In this document: positions 36,190-44,720 of the stretch, in pieces | Position numbering within the stretch: position 1 is the first letter of the stretch | How the letters are laid out: the number at the start of each line of letters is the position of its first letter | Assembly: GCA_027593245.1 (NCBI GenBank) | Contig: JAQCJC010000008.1 | Location: forward strand, 1-45,660 | Reading direction: 5' to 3' | DNA from: Bacteroidota bacterium | GTDB taxonomy: Bacteria; Bacteroidota; Bacteroidia; Flavobacteriales; Flavobacteriaceae | Length of the DNA: 45,660 nt | Notes under the pieces: model-generated | Databases searched by the model: none | The model's input: the letters and a program-made list of their open reading frames with translations, nothing else | What the model was told of the DNA's origin: nothing | Position numbers and translations under genes: made by a program

Positions 36190-36684
36190 ATGAACAAAAG
36201 AGTTGGATTTATCCTTTTTTTAGTCCTATTAAACATTGGTCTAGATCAGATTACTAAACACATTGTAAGAGCTGAGGTTGTTCCAGGGTCTAGAACTGAA
36301 GTTGTTGGTGAGCTACTACAACTGATGAACGTCGAAAATTCTGGAGCATTTTTGGGTATGGGAAGTGAATTTCACCCAACGATAAAGCTTATTTTTCTTT
36401 TGATTCTTCCCGTAATCGTATTGGGAGTTGTACTTCATTATCTATTCATTAATACTGAGCTCGATAAGTTCTCAATAGTTGGGTTTAGTGCTGTTGCAGG
36501 AGGTGGTATTGCCAATCTGTATGATCGATTCATGTTTGGATCTGTAACAGATTTCTTATTTATGGATTTTGGATTTGTTCAAACCGGAATTTTCAATGTC
36601 GCAGATTTATCAGTGACAACAGGAATGATATTGCTCATTATTGCTTCATACAAGCAAAAAAAGGAAACAACACTAGAAAGCTAA
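36190..36684 (+). CDS. lspA: Signal peptidase II (prolipoprotein peptidase)
   Basis: A 164-residue membrane aspartic protease that cleaves prolipoprotein signal peptides after lipidation; the window contains several of its predicted substrates. It has four hydrophobic segments, the NVENSGAFLG segment, NLYDR, and the catalytic aspartates Asp121 (SVTDFL) and Asp139 (FNVADL). It converges with the amidohydrolase gene, with 3 bases between them. Confidence 0.95.
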   Translation: MNKRVGFILFLVLLNIGLDQITKHIVRAEVVPGSRTEVVGELLQLMNVENSGAFLGMGSEFHPTIKLIFLLILPVIVLGVVLHYLFINTELDKFSIVGFSAVAGGGIANLYDRFMFGSVTDFLFMDFGFVQTGIFNVADLSVTTGMILLIIASYKQKKETTLES

Positions 36685-36687
36685 TTT

Positions 36688-37965
36688 CTATTTTTTGTAA
36701 ATCTTACCCGCTTTCATTACAAAATCTATGCGTTCCATAGCAGAAATATCGTCTATGGGATTAGAATCAGTGGCTACAATATCAGCTATATAATCAGTTT
36801 TGATTTGACCTAATTGATCGGCTAAACCCAAGACTTTAGCGTTAGTAATGGTTGCCGACTGAATCGCTTCCATTTCTGGCATCCCCACTTCGACCATATA
36901 CCCAAACTCTTTAGCATTAAGCCCATGAGGAAAAACTCCAGCATCGGTTCCAAAAGCAATGGGCACACCGCGCTTGTATGCTTTGGCGAAAGTACTTTGT
37001 ATTTTGGGTCCTATCTCTAAAGCTTTTGGAACAATAATTTCAGGGTAAAATCCATCAATTTTTGCATTTTCAGCAACAGCTTTCCCAGCTGTGATTGTGG
37101 GTACAAAATAAGTGCCATACTCTTTCATTAAGTCCATGGTTTTTATGCTCATTTTTGTCCCATGTTCAATGGTTGTAACGCCACCAATTACCGCGCGCTG
37201 CATTCCCTCATCACCATGCGCATGTGCCGCTATAATCATTCCGTAATCTTTAGCCGTTGCGCAAATTGCTTTTACTTCTTCTATTGTAAACTGGGGATTT
37301 TGACCATTTTTCGCAACGCTCAACACACCACCTGTAGCAGTAATTTTAATGTTATCCGCGCCATTTTTATAACGTTGCCGCACGGCCTTACGTGCTTCAT
37401 CAGGGCTGTTAATTACGCCTTGCTCAGGACCTGGGTCTCCCATCAGAAGTTTGTTTCTACCATTAGTTGGGTCAGCATGACCTCCTGTAGTAGCAATAGC
37501 CTTGCCTGCAGTAAAAATTCTAGGCCCTACAATCGTATTGTTATTGATGGCATTTCTCAGTGCAATATTAACCCCCGTACCACCGAGATCACGTACAGTA
37601 GTAAACCCTGCCAAAAGAGTAATTTCTGCATAATTAACCGATTTGAACGCCACATCAGCTTCATTTGCGGTAAACTGGTCCATGTAACGTGCAGGATTAT
37701 ATTCATTTTCCATATGCACATGCATATCGATGAGCCCTGGCATTATAGTTTTAGATTTTAAATCTACAACTACATCTTTGGGATTTTCAGGAACTACAAA
37801 ACCGTTTTTAATGGCCTTTATTTTTTCACCTGAAACAATAACTGTTTTTTTGGTTAGTACCACACCCTTTTCGGTGTCAATAAGTTGACCACAATGCAAA
37901 TATATATTTTGAGCAGCACTCAAATTCATTTGCAATACACATAAGATAAAAATTAGCTTTTTCAT
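36688..37965 (-). CDS. Secreted amidohydrolase (imidazolonepropionase/Xaa-Pro dipeptidase-like)
   Basis: A 425-residue TIM-barrel metal hydrolase with a signal peptide (LIFILCVLQMNLSAAQ). Metal ligands are visible: His82 and His84 in MHVHMEN, a likely carbamylated Lys in NIKITATGGV, HAHG, EHG and FGTDAG. This subgroup of amidohydrolases cleaves cyclic amides or dipeptides; the substrate cannot be read from the motifs. The signal peptide places it in the periplasm or outside. It lies 11 bases after the aminotransferase gene on the same strand. Confidence 0.9.
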   Translation of the reverse strand: MKKLIFILCVLQMNLSAAQNIYLHCGQLIDTEKGVVLTKKTVIVSGEKIKAIKNGFVVPENPKDVVVDLKSKTIMPGLIDMHVHMENEYNPARYMDQFTANEADVAFKSVNYAEITLLAGFTTVRDLGGTGVNIALRNAINNNTIVGPRIFTAGKAIATTGGHADPTNGRNKLLMGDPGPEQGVINSPDEARKAVRQRYKNGADNIKITATGGVLSVAKNGQNPQFTIEEVKAICATAKDYGMIIAAHAHGDEGMQRAVIGGVTTIEHGTKMSIKTMDLMKEYGTYFVPTITAGKAVAENAKIDGFYPEIIVPKALEIGPKIQSTFAKAYKRGVPIAFGTDAGVFPHGLNAKEFGYMVEVGMPEMEAIQSATITNAKVLGLADQLGQIKTDYIADIVATDSNPIDDISAMERIDFVMKAGKIYKK

Positions 37966-37976
37966 GATTTTTGTTT

Positions 37977-39128
37977 TTAAGTTAAGTAAGCCAAAACTGA
38001 GCTAGTGATAAATTCTATTTGTTCATCGTCAAGTTCAGTATGCATTGGGAGTGAAATTACTTCATTGGATAGTTGGTTAGTGATTCGGAAATCTTTATCG
38101 TCGTAACGATCGTCTTGATATGCTTTTTGGTTGTGCAATGGAATAGGATAATATACACCGCATGGGATACCTTTTGCATTAAGGTGGTCTACCAAACCAT
38201 CTCGATCCACATTTTTAAGTTTTAAGGTGTACTGATGAAAAACGTGACAATCGCAGTTATCACATAGTGTAACACATCCATTCCCCGCTTTTGGCGTTAT
38301 AATATTGGGGTGATCTTTAAATGCTAAATTATATTTTCGAGCGGTATTCTGACGCGCTTTATTATAGGAATCTAAATGCGGTAATTTAGCATCTAAAACA
38401 GCTGCCTGAATTGAGTCTAACCTAGAATTCACCCCTACCACATCGTGATGATAGCGTTTGTACATTCCGTGATTTACAATTCCACGGATGGTATGGGCTA
38501 AATCATCGTCGTTAGTGAAAATGGCACCGCCATCCCCATAGCATCCCAAATTTTTAGATGGAAAGAAGGAAGTTGAAGCGATATGACCAATAGTGCCAGC
38601 CTTGGCTTTGGTTCCATTTTTTGAAGTGTAGGTAGCCCCTATTGCCTGAGCGTTGTCTTCTATAACATATAATTGGTGTGCTTTGGCTAGTTCCATAATT
38701 TCGTCCATATGAGCACACTGGCCGAATAAATGTACTGGCACTATGGCTTTTGTCTTTGGGGTAATTGCCTTTTTAATTGCTTGTATATCGATGTTGAAAT
38801 TTTCAGAATCAACATCGACCAATACAGGAGTCAAGCCTAAAAGAGCAATAACTTCGACAGTTGCAGCAAATGTGAAATCGGCTGTAATAACCTCATCACC
38901 AGGCTTCAACCCAAGGCTCATCATGGCAATTTGCAAAGCATCGGTACCATTGGCACAAGGAATTACATGTTTTACGCCTAGATAATCTTCAAGGTTTTTT
39001 TGAAACGTTTTAACTTTTGGACCATTGATGAATGAAGTTGTATCAATCACCTCTTGTATAGAAGAATTGACCTGGTCTTTTATAGGAGCGTATTGACCTT
39101 TCAGATCAACCATTTGAATTTTTTTCAT
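37977..39128 (-). CDS. DegT/DnrJ/EryC1/StrS-family aminotransferase
   Basis: A 383-residue PLP enzyme of the sugar aminotransferase family, which normally forms amino sugars for surface glycans. It has the PLP lysine Lys192 (SFFPSKNLG) preceded by EDNAQAIGA, and the N-terminal FINGPKVKTF. The reading frame contains a small insertion with four Cys (285, 289, 292, 294; C-x3-C-x2-C-x-C) just before HVFHQYTLKL, where most relatives read only a short loop. The sugar is unknown. It diverges from the Kdo transferase gene, another cell-envelope function. Confidence 0.93.
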   Translation of the reverse strand: MKKIQMVDLKGQYAPIKDQVNSSIQEVIDTTSFINGPKVKTFQKNLEDYLGVKHVIPCANGTDALQIAMMSLGLKPGDEVITADFTFAATVEVIALLGLTPVLVDVDSENFNIDIQAIKKAITPKTKAIVPVHLFGQCAHMDEIMELAKAHQLYVIEDNAQAIGATYTSKNGTKAKAGTIGHIASTSFFPSKNLGCYGDGGAIFTNDDDLAHTIRGIVNHGMYKRYHHDVVGVNSRLDSIQAAVLDAKLPHLDSYNKARQNTARKYNLAFKDHPNIITPKAGNGCVTLCDNCDCHVFHQYTLKLKNVDRDGLVDHLNAKGIPCGVYYPIPLHNQKAYQDDRYDDKDFRITNQLSNEVISLPMHTELDDEQIEFITSSVLAYLT

Positions 39129-39219
39129 AGTGCTATTTTAATGAACAAATCTGCAAATTTGTACCTTACAAAAATACAAAAATAGCATTGGGCAAATGCT
39201 AAAATTAAGATAAAGAATG

Positions 39220-39227
39220 TATTTTTG
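39220..39227 (+). promoter_or_regulatory. -7 element upstream of the Kdo transferase gene
   Basis: TATTTTTG is an exact match to TAnnTTTG, 20 bases before the ATG. The nearest TTG upstream is 29 bases away, longer than the usual spacer. Confidence 0.45.
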
Positions 39228-39247
39228 TTTTAAACTAAAGCACTTTG

Positions 39248-40489
39248 ATGGCTGTCTATAATCTTATAATTAAATTGACTCGAACCTTGCTTCCAGTACT
39301 CGGAGGTATGAGTAAAAAACTAAAAAAAGGGATTGATGGCCGTAAAAACACCTTCAAAATTCTTCAAGAAAACATCCATAAAGACGATCAGGTCTTTTGG
39401 TTCCATTGTGCCTCACTTGGAGAATATGAACAAGGGCTACCGGTCTTCGAACTATTAAAATCTAAATATCCAAAATCAAAAATAGTACTCTCTTTTTTAT
39501 CGCCATCTGGATACGAGATTCGCAAGCAAAATCCAATTACATCAATCGTAGTGTATTTACCCTTAGACACTAGAAAACAGGTTCAACGGTTTTTGGCATC
39601 GACCCACCCAAAACTAGTAGTCTTTGTGAAATATGAATTCTGGCCAAACTACCTTAAAGCGTTAAAAAATCATAACGCAAAAGTTATTTTAATTTCAGCA
39701 TTGTTGCGCCCCGATCAGCATTTCTTTAAGTTTTATGGGAAACAATGGCAAAAGCTGTTTTTTAGTTTTGATCATATTTTTACGCAAAATATCGAGTCTA
39801 AAGAATTACTCAAAGAAATTGGATACACTAAAGCTACAGTTGCGAAAGACAATAGATTTGACCGTGTTTCAAATCAATTAAAAGAAAACAACTCACTTCC
39901 ATTTATAAACGAATTTGTAGACGAAAAGTTTTGTGTTGTTGCAGGAAGCACATGGAAAGAGGACGAAGATATTTTAGTTCCATACGTTCAAAATGCAGAT
40001 CAAAAAATGAAATTTATCATCGTCCCTCATTCTATTGAGGAACAGGGCATCCAAAGATTGAAAAAATATTTTGGCGTTAAAGCAGTCTTATATTCAGAAT
40101 ATAAACACGAGGAGCTGTCAGAAAAACAAGTTTTTATCGTTGACACTGTAGGCTTACTCTCTAAGATCTACAACTATGCTGATATAGCTTATGTTGGCGG
40201 TGGTATGGGCTCAAGCGGACTACACAATGTACTGGAACCAGCCGTATTTGCCGTGCCTATAATTATAGGTAAAAATTTCAGTAAATTTCCAGAAGCTAAA
40301 GAATTGATGAACTTAGGAGGGCTAATCAGCATCGACAGTGCTGCAAGCTTTAGTAGTGCGCTTGATACATTTGTCGAAGACATGGAGTTTCGTGAAAAAA
40401 GCGGGGAGAAAAATAAAGCATACATAGAAAAAAACACAGGTGCTTCTTCAACTATTTTAAAGGCAATTGGTCTTTTGCTTAAAGATTAA
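39248..40489 (+). CDS. waaA: 3-deoxy-D-manno-octulosonic acid (Kdo) transferase
   Basis: A 413-residue GT30 glycosyltransferase attaching Kdo to lipid A at the inner membrane. It has a short N-terminal hydrophobic anchor (NLIIKLTRTLLPVLGG), FWFHCASLGEYEQ (the N-domain motif), VFVKYEFWPNYL, DNRFDRV, and the nucleotide-binding C-domain with VGGGMGSSGLHNVLEPA. I start at the ATG at 39248 rather than the TTG directly before it. The last 11 bases overlap the 3' end of the convergent GH16 gene. Confidence 0.95.
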   Translation: MAVYNLIIKLTRTLLPVLGGMSKKLKKGIDGRKNTFKILQENIHKDDQVFWFHCASLGEYEQGLPVFELLKSKYPKSKIVLSFLSPSGYEIRKQNPITSIVVYLPLDTRKQVQRFLASTHPKLVVFVKYEFWPNYLKALKNHNAKVILISALLRPDQHFFKFYGKQWQKLFFSFDHIFTQNIESKELLKEIGYTKATVAKDNRFDRVSNQLKENNSLPFINEFVDEKFCVVAGSTWKEDEDILVPYVQNADQKMKFIIVPHSIEEQGIQRLKKYFGVKAVLYSEYKHEELSEKQVFIVDTVGLLSKIYNYADIAYVGGGMGSSGLHNVLEPAVFAVPIIIGKNFSKFPEAKELMNLGGLISIDSAASFSSALDTFVEDMEFREKSGEKNKAYIEKNTGASSTILKAIGLLLKD

Positions 40490-41258
40490 TGTCTTTATAA
40501 ACCTTAATATAATCAATGATAAATTCTTGTGGAAATATAGTATCATCTACTTCAAAACCTCCAAAGTAACCCCCAACAGCTAAATTAAGAATCAAGTAAA
40601 ATGGCTTATCAAAAGGCCAAATTTCAGCTGTTTTTTCGGTAGGTGCAAAGGTGTAAATTTCTTGATCATCAATAGAAAATTTAATTTGGCTTTCGTTCCA
40701 ATGCATTTTGTAGATATGAAATCCAGTTTCAATTTCTTCTACAGTCGTTATTTTTGTGTTTTTTGAGATACCATAACTGTCCTTGGTGTGCAGTGTGGTG
40801 TGGATTTTTCCAGGCATTCTTCCCACATATTCCATGATATCTATTTCACCGCAATTTGGCCAATAATTTTCGTCAATATCATGCCCTAGCATCCAAATCG
40901 CTGGCCATACGCCTAATCCTTTTGGGAGTTTTGCTTTGACTTCAACAGTTCCGTATTGAAACTCTATTTTATCTTTTGTTGTAATGCGGCCTGAAAAATA
41001 TTGATCTCCTTGTTTGGTTGCTTTAATGACTAGTTTTTCGTCACGTACAAAGACGTTTTCTTTTGTGTAGTGCTGATATTCTTTATTACCCCATCCACAG
41101 AGGTTTGGACATCCGTCCCCTAACTCATAGTTCCAATGATTTAAATTCAAAAAAGATTGTTCAAAATCTTCCGTAAATATGATACGTTTCCCTGGATTAT
41201 CGCCCGTTTTTTGAATTAGAGCAATAGATAATATGATTAAAATTCTAAACAACATCAT
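40479..41258 (-). CDS. GH16 beta-glucanase (laminarinase-type), short form
   Basis: A 259-residue single-domain GH16 enzyme. The active site is GEIDIME with nucleophile Glu138, helper Asp140 and acid/base Glu143; WPAIWMLG and the C-terminal LNLAVGGYFGGF are typical of beta-1,3(4)-glucanases. A hydrophobic N-terminus (LFRILIILSIALIQ) could be a signal or anchor, but no lipobox is seen. It is the last gene of the PUL segment and overlaps the GH3 gene by four bases. The substrate is inferred as laminarin from context. Confidence 0.93.
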   Translation of the reverse strand: MMLFRILIILSIALIQKTGDNPGKRIIFTEDFEQSFLNLNHWNYELGDGCPNLCGWGNKEYQHYTKENVFVRDEKLVIKATKQGDQYFSGRITTKDKIEFQYGTVEVKAKLPKGLGVWPAIWMLGHDIDENYWPNCGEIDIMEYVGRMPGKIHTTLHTKDSYGISKNTKITTVEEIETGFHIYKMHWNESQIKFSIDDQEIYTFAPTEKTAEIWPFDKPFYLILNLAVGGYFGGFEVDDTIFPQEFIIDYIKVYKDINL

Positions 41259-43516
41259 AATTTAAATTTGGTATTAAGTTTTGTTGTGGAATCTCCTCCA
41301 ACATATATAGAAAAGTCACCAGGTTGTACTGTAAAGTTTCCATCATTATCATAAAATCCAAGTTGAGTTTCGGTAAGCGTGAAATGTACTGTTTTGGTTT
41401 GATTCGGGTTTAAATCAATGAGTTCAAATCCTTTAAGACTCTTTATGGGTTGTGTTGGTCTAGCGAAGTGGTCTTTTATGTACAACTGAACGACTTCTTT
41501 ACCCTGAACATTACCTGTATTGGTAACTTCCACACTAACATCAATTGTTGTGTCAGTTTGACTATTAATTTTTAGATTGCTGTAAGCAAACGTGGTATAA
41601 CTTAGGCCATATCCAAAAGTATAAAGCGGCGCATTCTGTTCATCTTGGTAATGCGACCAAAACACTTCATCAGTTGATGGTAAGGTTGGCCTTCCGGTAC
41701 TTTTGTAATTGTAATAAATGGGTACTTGCCCTAAAGATTTAGGAAACGACATTGGAAGTTTGCCGCTGGGATTATAGTCTCCGTATAGTACCTGTGCAAT
41801 TGCATTTCCACTTTGGGAGCCCAATTGCCAGGCTTCGACTATTGCTGGAATGTATTGGTCTGCCCAATCCAATACGAGCGGTCTACCGTTGTTGAGTACG
41901 AGGATGATGTTTTGGTTGACTTTAAAAACTTGTTCTAAAAGTTCTTGCTGTAGCCCAGGGAGCCCAAGCTGTGTCCTGCTTCTTCCCTCTCCACTATGAA
42001 AACCATGTTCCCCCAGAACCATCACTACAACATCTGATTTTTTGGCAAGTTTTATTGCTGCTGGAAAATCACTTTTATCTGTGGTGTTAATATTCAATTC
42101 TTTGGCGAATTCTAAAGCTCCCGTATTGAGCTTGACGCCCACAGAAAATTCAAGATTATTGCCTTCATATGTCTTCATTCCTTCAAGGACTGACACTGCT
42201 GAATTCTTTTCTGCTGCTAAAATCCAATTACCGAGCGGACTTGTTTTATCGTCTGCAAGATCACCAATAAGGGCTATATTAAGCCCTTTCTTTTTTAGCG
42301 GCAATAGTTGATTTTTATTTTTTAAAAGCACTATTGACTTTTTGGCCATTTCTAAAGTGGCTTCTTGAAATTTTTCATGGCCAATGGTCGCCTTTTCACG
42401 CTCAATGTTACAGTATTTATATGGGTCATCAAAAAGCCCTAACTCAAATTTTACACGTAATATTCGTCGTACAGCATCGTCTATAAGGGCTTCCTGGACT
42501 ACTCCAGATTTGACCAAATCAGTCAAATGATCGACATACGCCAAAGATTGCATATCCATGTCGGATCCTGCCTCTACAGCAATTTGAGCAGCTTGTTTGG
42601 CATCTTTGGCATAACCATGTTCTACCATTTCTTCAATTGAACCCCAATCGGATACCACAAAACCATCAAAATTCCATTGATCTTTTAGTAGCGTACGCTG
42701 AAGATATTGACTCCCTGTTGCAGGAACGCCATTGAGTTGACTAAACGAATTCATAAAGGTTCTAACCCCAGCTTCAATGGTTGCTTTAAATGGAGGCATA
42801 ACCATATTATGCAAAGTTTGAGTGCCTATATCAACTGAATTGTATTCTTTGCCGGCTTCGGGAAAGCCATAACCAGCAAAATGTTTGGCACAAGCAGCTA
42901 TGGTTGTTGGAGCTGATAGGTCATCGCCTTGAAAGCCCTTTACTCTTGCAAATGCAATTTTTGAACCTAAATAGGGGTCCTCTCCTGCGCCTTCCATAAC
43001 ACGTCCCCAACGTGCATCTCTTGAAATATCGACCATTGGTGCAAAAGTCCAATTGATTCCTGCAGCTGAGGCTTCTAAAGCTGCATTTTTAGCCGATAAT
43101 TCTATAGCTTCTAAGTCCCAACTTGCAGCTTCAGCCAAAGGAATTGGGCTAATGGTTTTAAAGCCATGAATTACGTCAAACCCAAAGATTAAGGGGATTC
43201 CTAAACGCGTTTCTTCTACCGCAATTTGTTGTAATTTTCGAACATTTTCAACTCCGTGAACATTGAGCATGGACCCTACAAGTCCATTTTTAAGTTGCTC
43301 AAATTGTACGGCTGCTGAGCCTTCTTTTGGAGCAGGCCCAGTAACATCCCAAAAACTAGAATATTGATTCATTTGACCAATTTTCTCTTCAAGCGTCATT
43401 TTAGACAATAAAGAATTTAAACGATCATCAATGGATTGCATATTGGATTCTGAAGCACATGAATTGAACACAAAAAAACAAATTAATGTGAATATTTTCA
43501 GCTTGACTTTGATCAT
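41255..43516 (-). CDS. GH3 beta-glucosidase (BglX-like) lipoprotein
   Basis: A 753-residue GH3 enzyme with a lipoprotein signal (FVFNSC, Cys20). Residues ~30-370 form the barrel with the nucleophile Asp290 in GFVVSDWGS, plus the GRVMEGAGEDPYL and KHFAGYG motifs. The second domain (~390-610) has GEHGFHSGEGRSR, with the likely acid/base. A fibronectin III-like end follows (~650-753). It would split glucose from oligo-beta-glucans. It sits 2 bases after the larger GH16 gene and overlaps the smaller one by 4 bases, so it is in one operon with them. Confidence 0.95.
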   Translation of the reverse strand: MIKVKLKIFTLICFFVFNSCASESNMQSIDDRLNSLLSKMTLEEKIGQMNQYSSFWDVTGPAPKEGSAAVQFEQLKNGLVGSMLNVHGVENVRKLQQIAVEETRLGIPLIFGFDVIHGFKTISPIPLAEAASWDLEAIELSAKNAALEASAAGINWTFAPMVDISRDARWGRVMEGAGEDPYLGSKIAFARVKGFQGDDLSAPTTIAACAKHFAGYGFPEAGKEYNSVDIGTQTLHNMVMPPFKATIEAGVRTFMNSFSQLNGVPATGSQYLQRTLLKDQWNFDGFVVSDWGSIEEMVEHGYAKDAKQAAQIAVEAGSDMDMQSLAYVDHLTDLVKSGVVQEALIDDAVRRILRVKFELGLFDDPYKYCNIEREKATIGHEKFQEATLEMAKKSIVLLKNKNQLLPLKKKGLNIALIGDLADDKTSPLGNWILAAEKNSAVSVLEGMKTYEGNNLEFSVGVKLNTGALEFAKELNINTTDKSDFPAAIKLAKKSDVVVMVLGEHGFHSGEGRSRTQLGLPGLQQELLEQVFKVNQNIILVLNNGRPLVLDWADQYIPAIVEAWQLGSQSGNAIAQVLYGDYNPSGKLPMSFPKSLGQVPIYYNYKSTGRPTLPSTDEVFWSHYQDEQNAPLYTFGYGLSYTTFAYSNLKINSQTDTTIDVSVEVTNTGNVQGKEVVQLYIKDHFARPTQPIKSLKGFELIDLNPNQTKTVHFTLTETQLGFYDNDGNFTVQPGDFSIYVGGDSTTKLNTKFKL

Positions 43517-43518
43517 TT

Positions 43519-44664
43519 TTATTGATACAATCTAATGTAATCTACTTCCATCACATCTTGCGTGAAATTTGGATCGATTTCGCCGCCTAAAGTACCGCCC
43601 ATGGCGACGTTAAAAATTAGAAAGAAGTTTTCATTGAAGGGAAAATAAGGTCCAACTCCAGAATCTACTGTGTTCATGGAAAAATATTCAACTCCATCTA
43701 AATATGATTTGATACTTGTTGGGGTCCAATCGATGGAATAAATATGCCAATCAGAAGATGTGTTGTTAGCCGTTTCGAGGCCGTATTCTCCACGTTCACC
43801 ATTAGAAAGCTTCCAATGCAACGTTGATTTTACTCTATTCTTATCTTGGAATTGTTCCATGATATCAATTTCACCACATTGAGGCCACCCAACTTCTGGG
43901 AAATTTGACCCTAACATCCATAATGCAGGCCAAGTTCCTTGTGCAGATGGTAACTTAGCACGAATTTCTATAAGCCCATATTTAAATTCGAATTTATCTT
44001 GTGTTTTAATACGAGCAGAGGTGTATGCCCCGTTGGATTGTTTTATTGCTGTGATTTTTAAAATTCCACCCTCTTTTTTTATGTTATTAGAACTTGATGT
44101 GTAGTTTTGAACTTCTTGGTTCCCCCATCCATCAGAACCATTTCCAAGCTCATAAGTCCATATGTTAGGATTTATTTCTCCATTTCCGTCAAATTCGTCT
44201 GACCAAACAAGAACATCATTGTTTCCAGAACCACCACTACCTAAAACATAAACGGTTAGATTCGTTATTTTACTGATACGGTCGTCAGTACTGGAGTATG
44301 CATAAACATATAAAGGAAACTGATTAGTTCCTAAATCTGTAACTGTATATGAAAATAATCCGGTGGTGTTTTGTGTTTCCGTACCACTATTTCCTACTTT
44401 AAAACCATATTCTACCGCATCTGTAGCTGAAGCCGTAACCGAAAATTGTCCTGAACCATCCCCATTTGGATTTTGGTCGTCTTGCCCTTCAATTGTAACA
44501 TTGACCACGAGATTAGAAGGGATAACTTGCTGTGATCCGCCACCACCATTGTTACCACCGCCACCGCCAGAAGATCCGCTATCGCCTCCAGATGAGCATG
44601 AAAAAGTTAGTGCTGATAAGCTTAAAAGGATACTAAGAATGGATAAAAGGGAATTATTTTTCAT
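43519..44664 (-). CDS. GH16 beta-glucanase lipoprotein with N-terminal PKD-like module
   Basis: A 381-residue lipoprotein (LTFSC, Cys23), followed by a flexible Gly/Ser/Asn linker (23-47), an Ig/PKD-like beta-sandwich (~48-142), and a GH16 domain (~150-381) with CGEIDIME (Glu265, Asp267, Glu270), WPALWMLG and NVAMGGTLGGE. Lipidation and the linker fit an enzyme displayed on the outer membrane that makes first cuts in beta-1,3-glucan. The PKD-like module is homologous to that of the neighbouring lipoprotein. The gap upstream (56 bases) holds a strong hairpin. Confidence 0.94.
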   Translation of the reverse strand: MKNNSLLSILSILLSLSALTFSCSSGGDSGSSGGGGGNNGGGGSQQVIPSNLVVNVTIEGQDDQNPNGDGSGQFSVTASATDAVEYGFKVGNSGTETQNTTGLFSYTVTDLGTNQFPLYVYAYSSTDDRISKITNLTVYVLGSGGSGNNDVLVWSDEFDGNGEINPNIWTYELGNGSDGWGNQEVQNYTSSSNNIKKEGGILKITAIKQSNGAYTSARIKTQDKFEFKYGLIEIRAKLPSAQGTWPALWMLGSNFPEVGWPQCGEIDIMEQFQDKNRVKSTLHWKLSNGERGEYGLETANNTSSDWHIYSIDWTPTSIKSYLDGVEYFSMNTVDSGVGPYFPFNENFFLIFNVAMGGTLGGEIDPNFTQDVMEVDYIRLYQ

Positions 44665-44675
44665 CTTAAAAAGAG

Positions 44676-44704
44676 ATAAAGAGGCAGATAAAACTATCTG
44701 CCTC
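44676..44704 (-). terminator. Hairpin between the PKD lipoprotein and the GH16 gene
   Basis: GAGGCAGATA - GTTT - TATCTGCCTC is a perfect 10-bp stem with a 4-base loop, followed on the minus strand by TTTATCTCTTTTT. It lies between the PKD-domain gene and the GH16 gene. It may act as a partial terminator or protect the upstream mRNA, so that the enzyme genes are expressed less than the binding proteins. Confidence 0.7.
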
Positions 44705-44720
44705 GTATATTTTAAATAAA

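Noticed and set aside
44363-44719. 118-codon plus-strand frame with a poly-proline stretch
   Set aside because: The proline run is the reverse complement of the Gly-rich linker of the GH16 lipoprotein.
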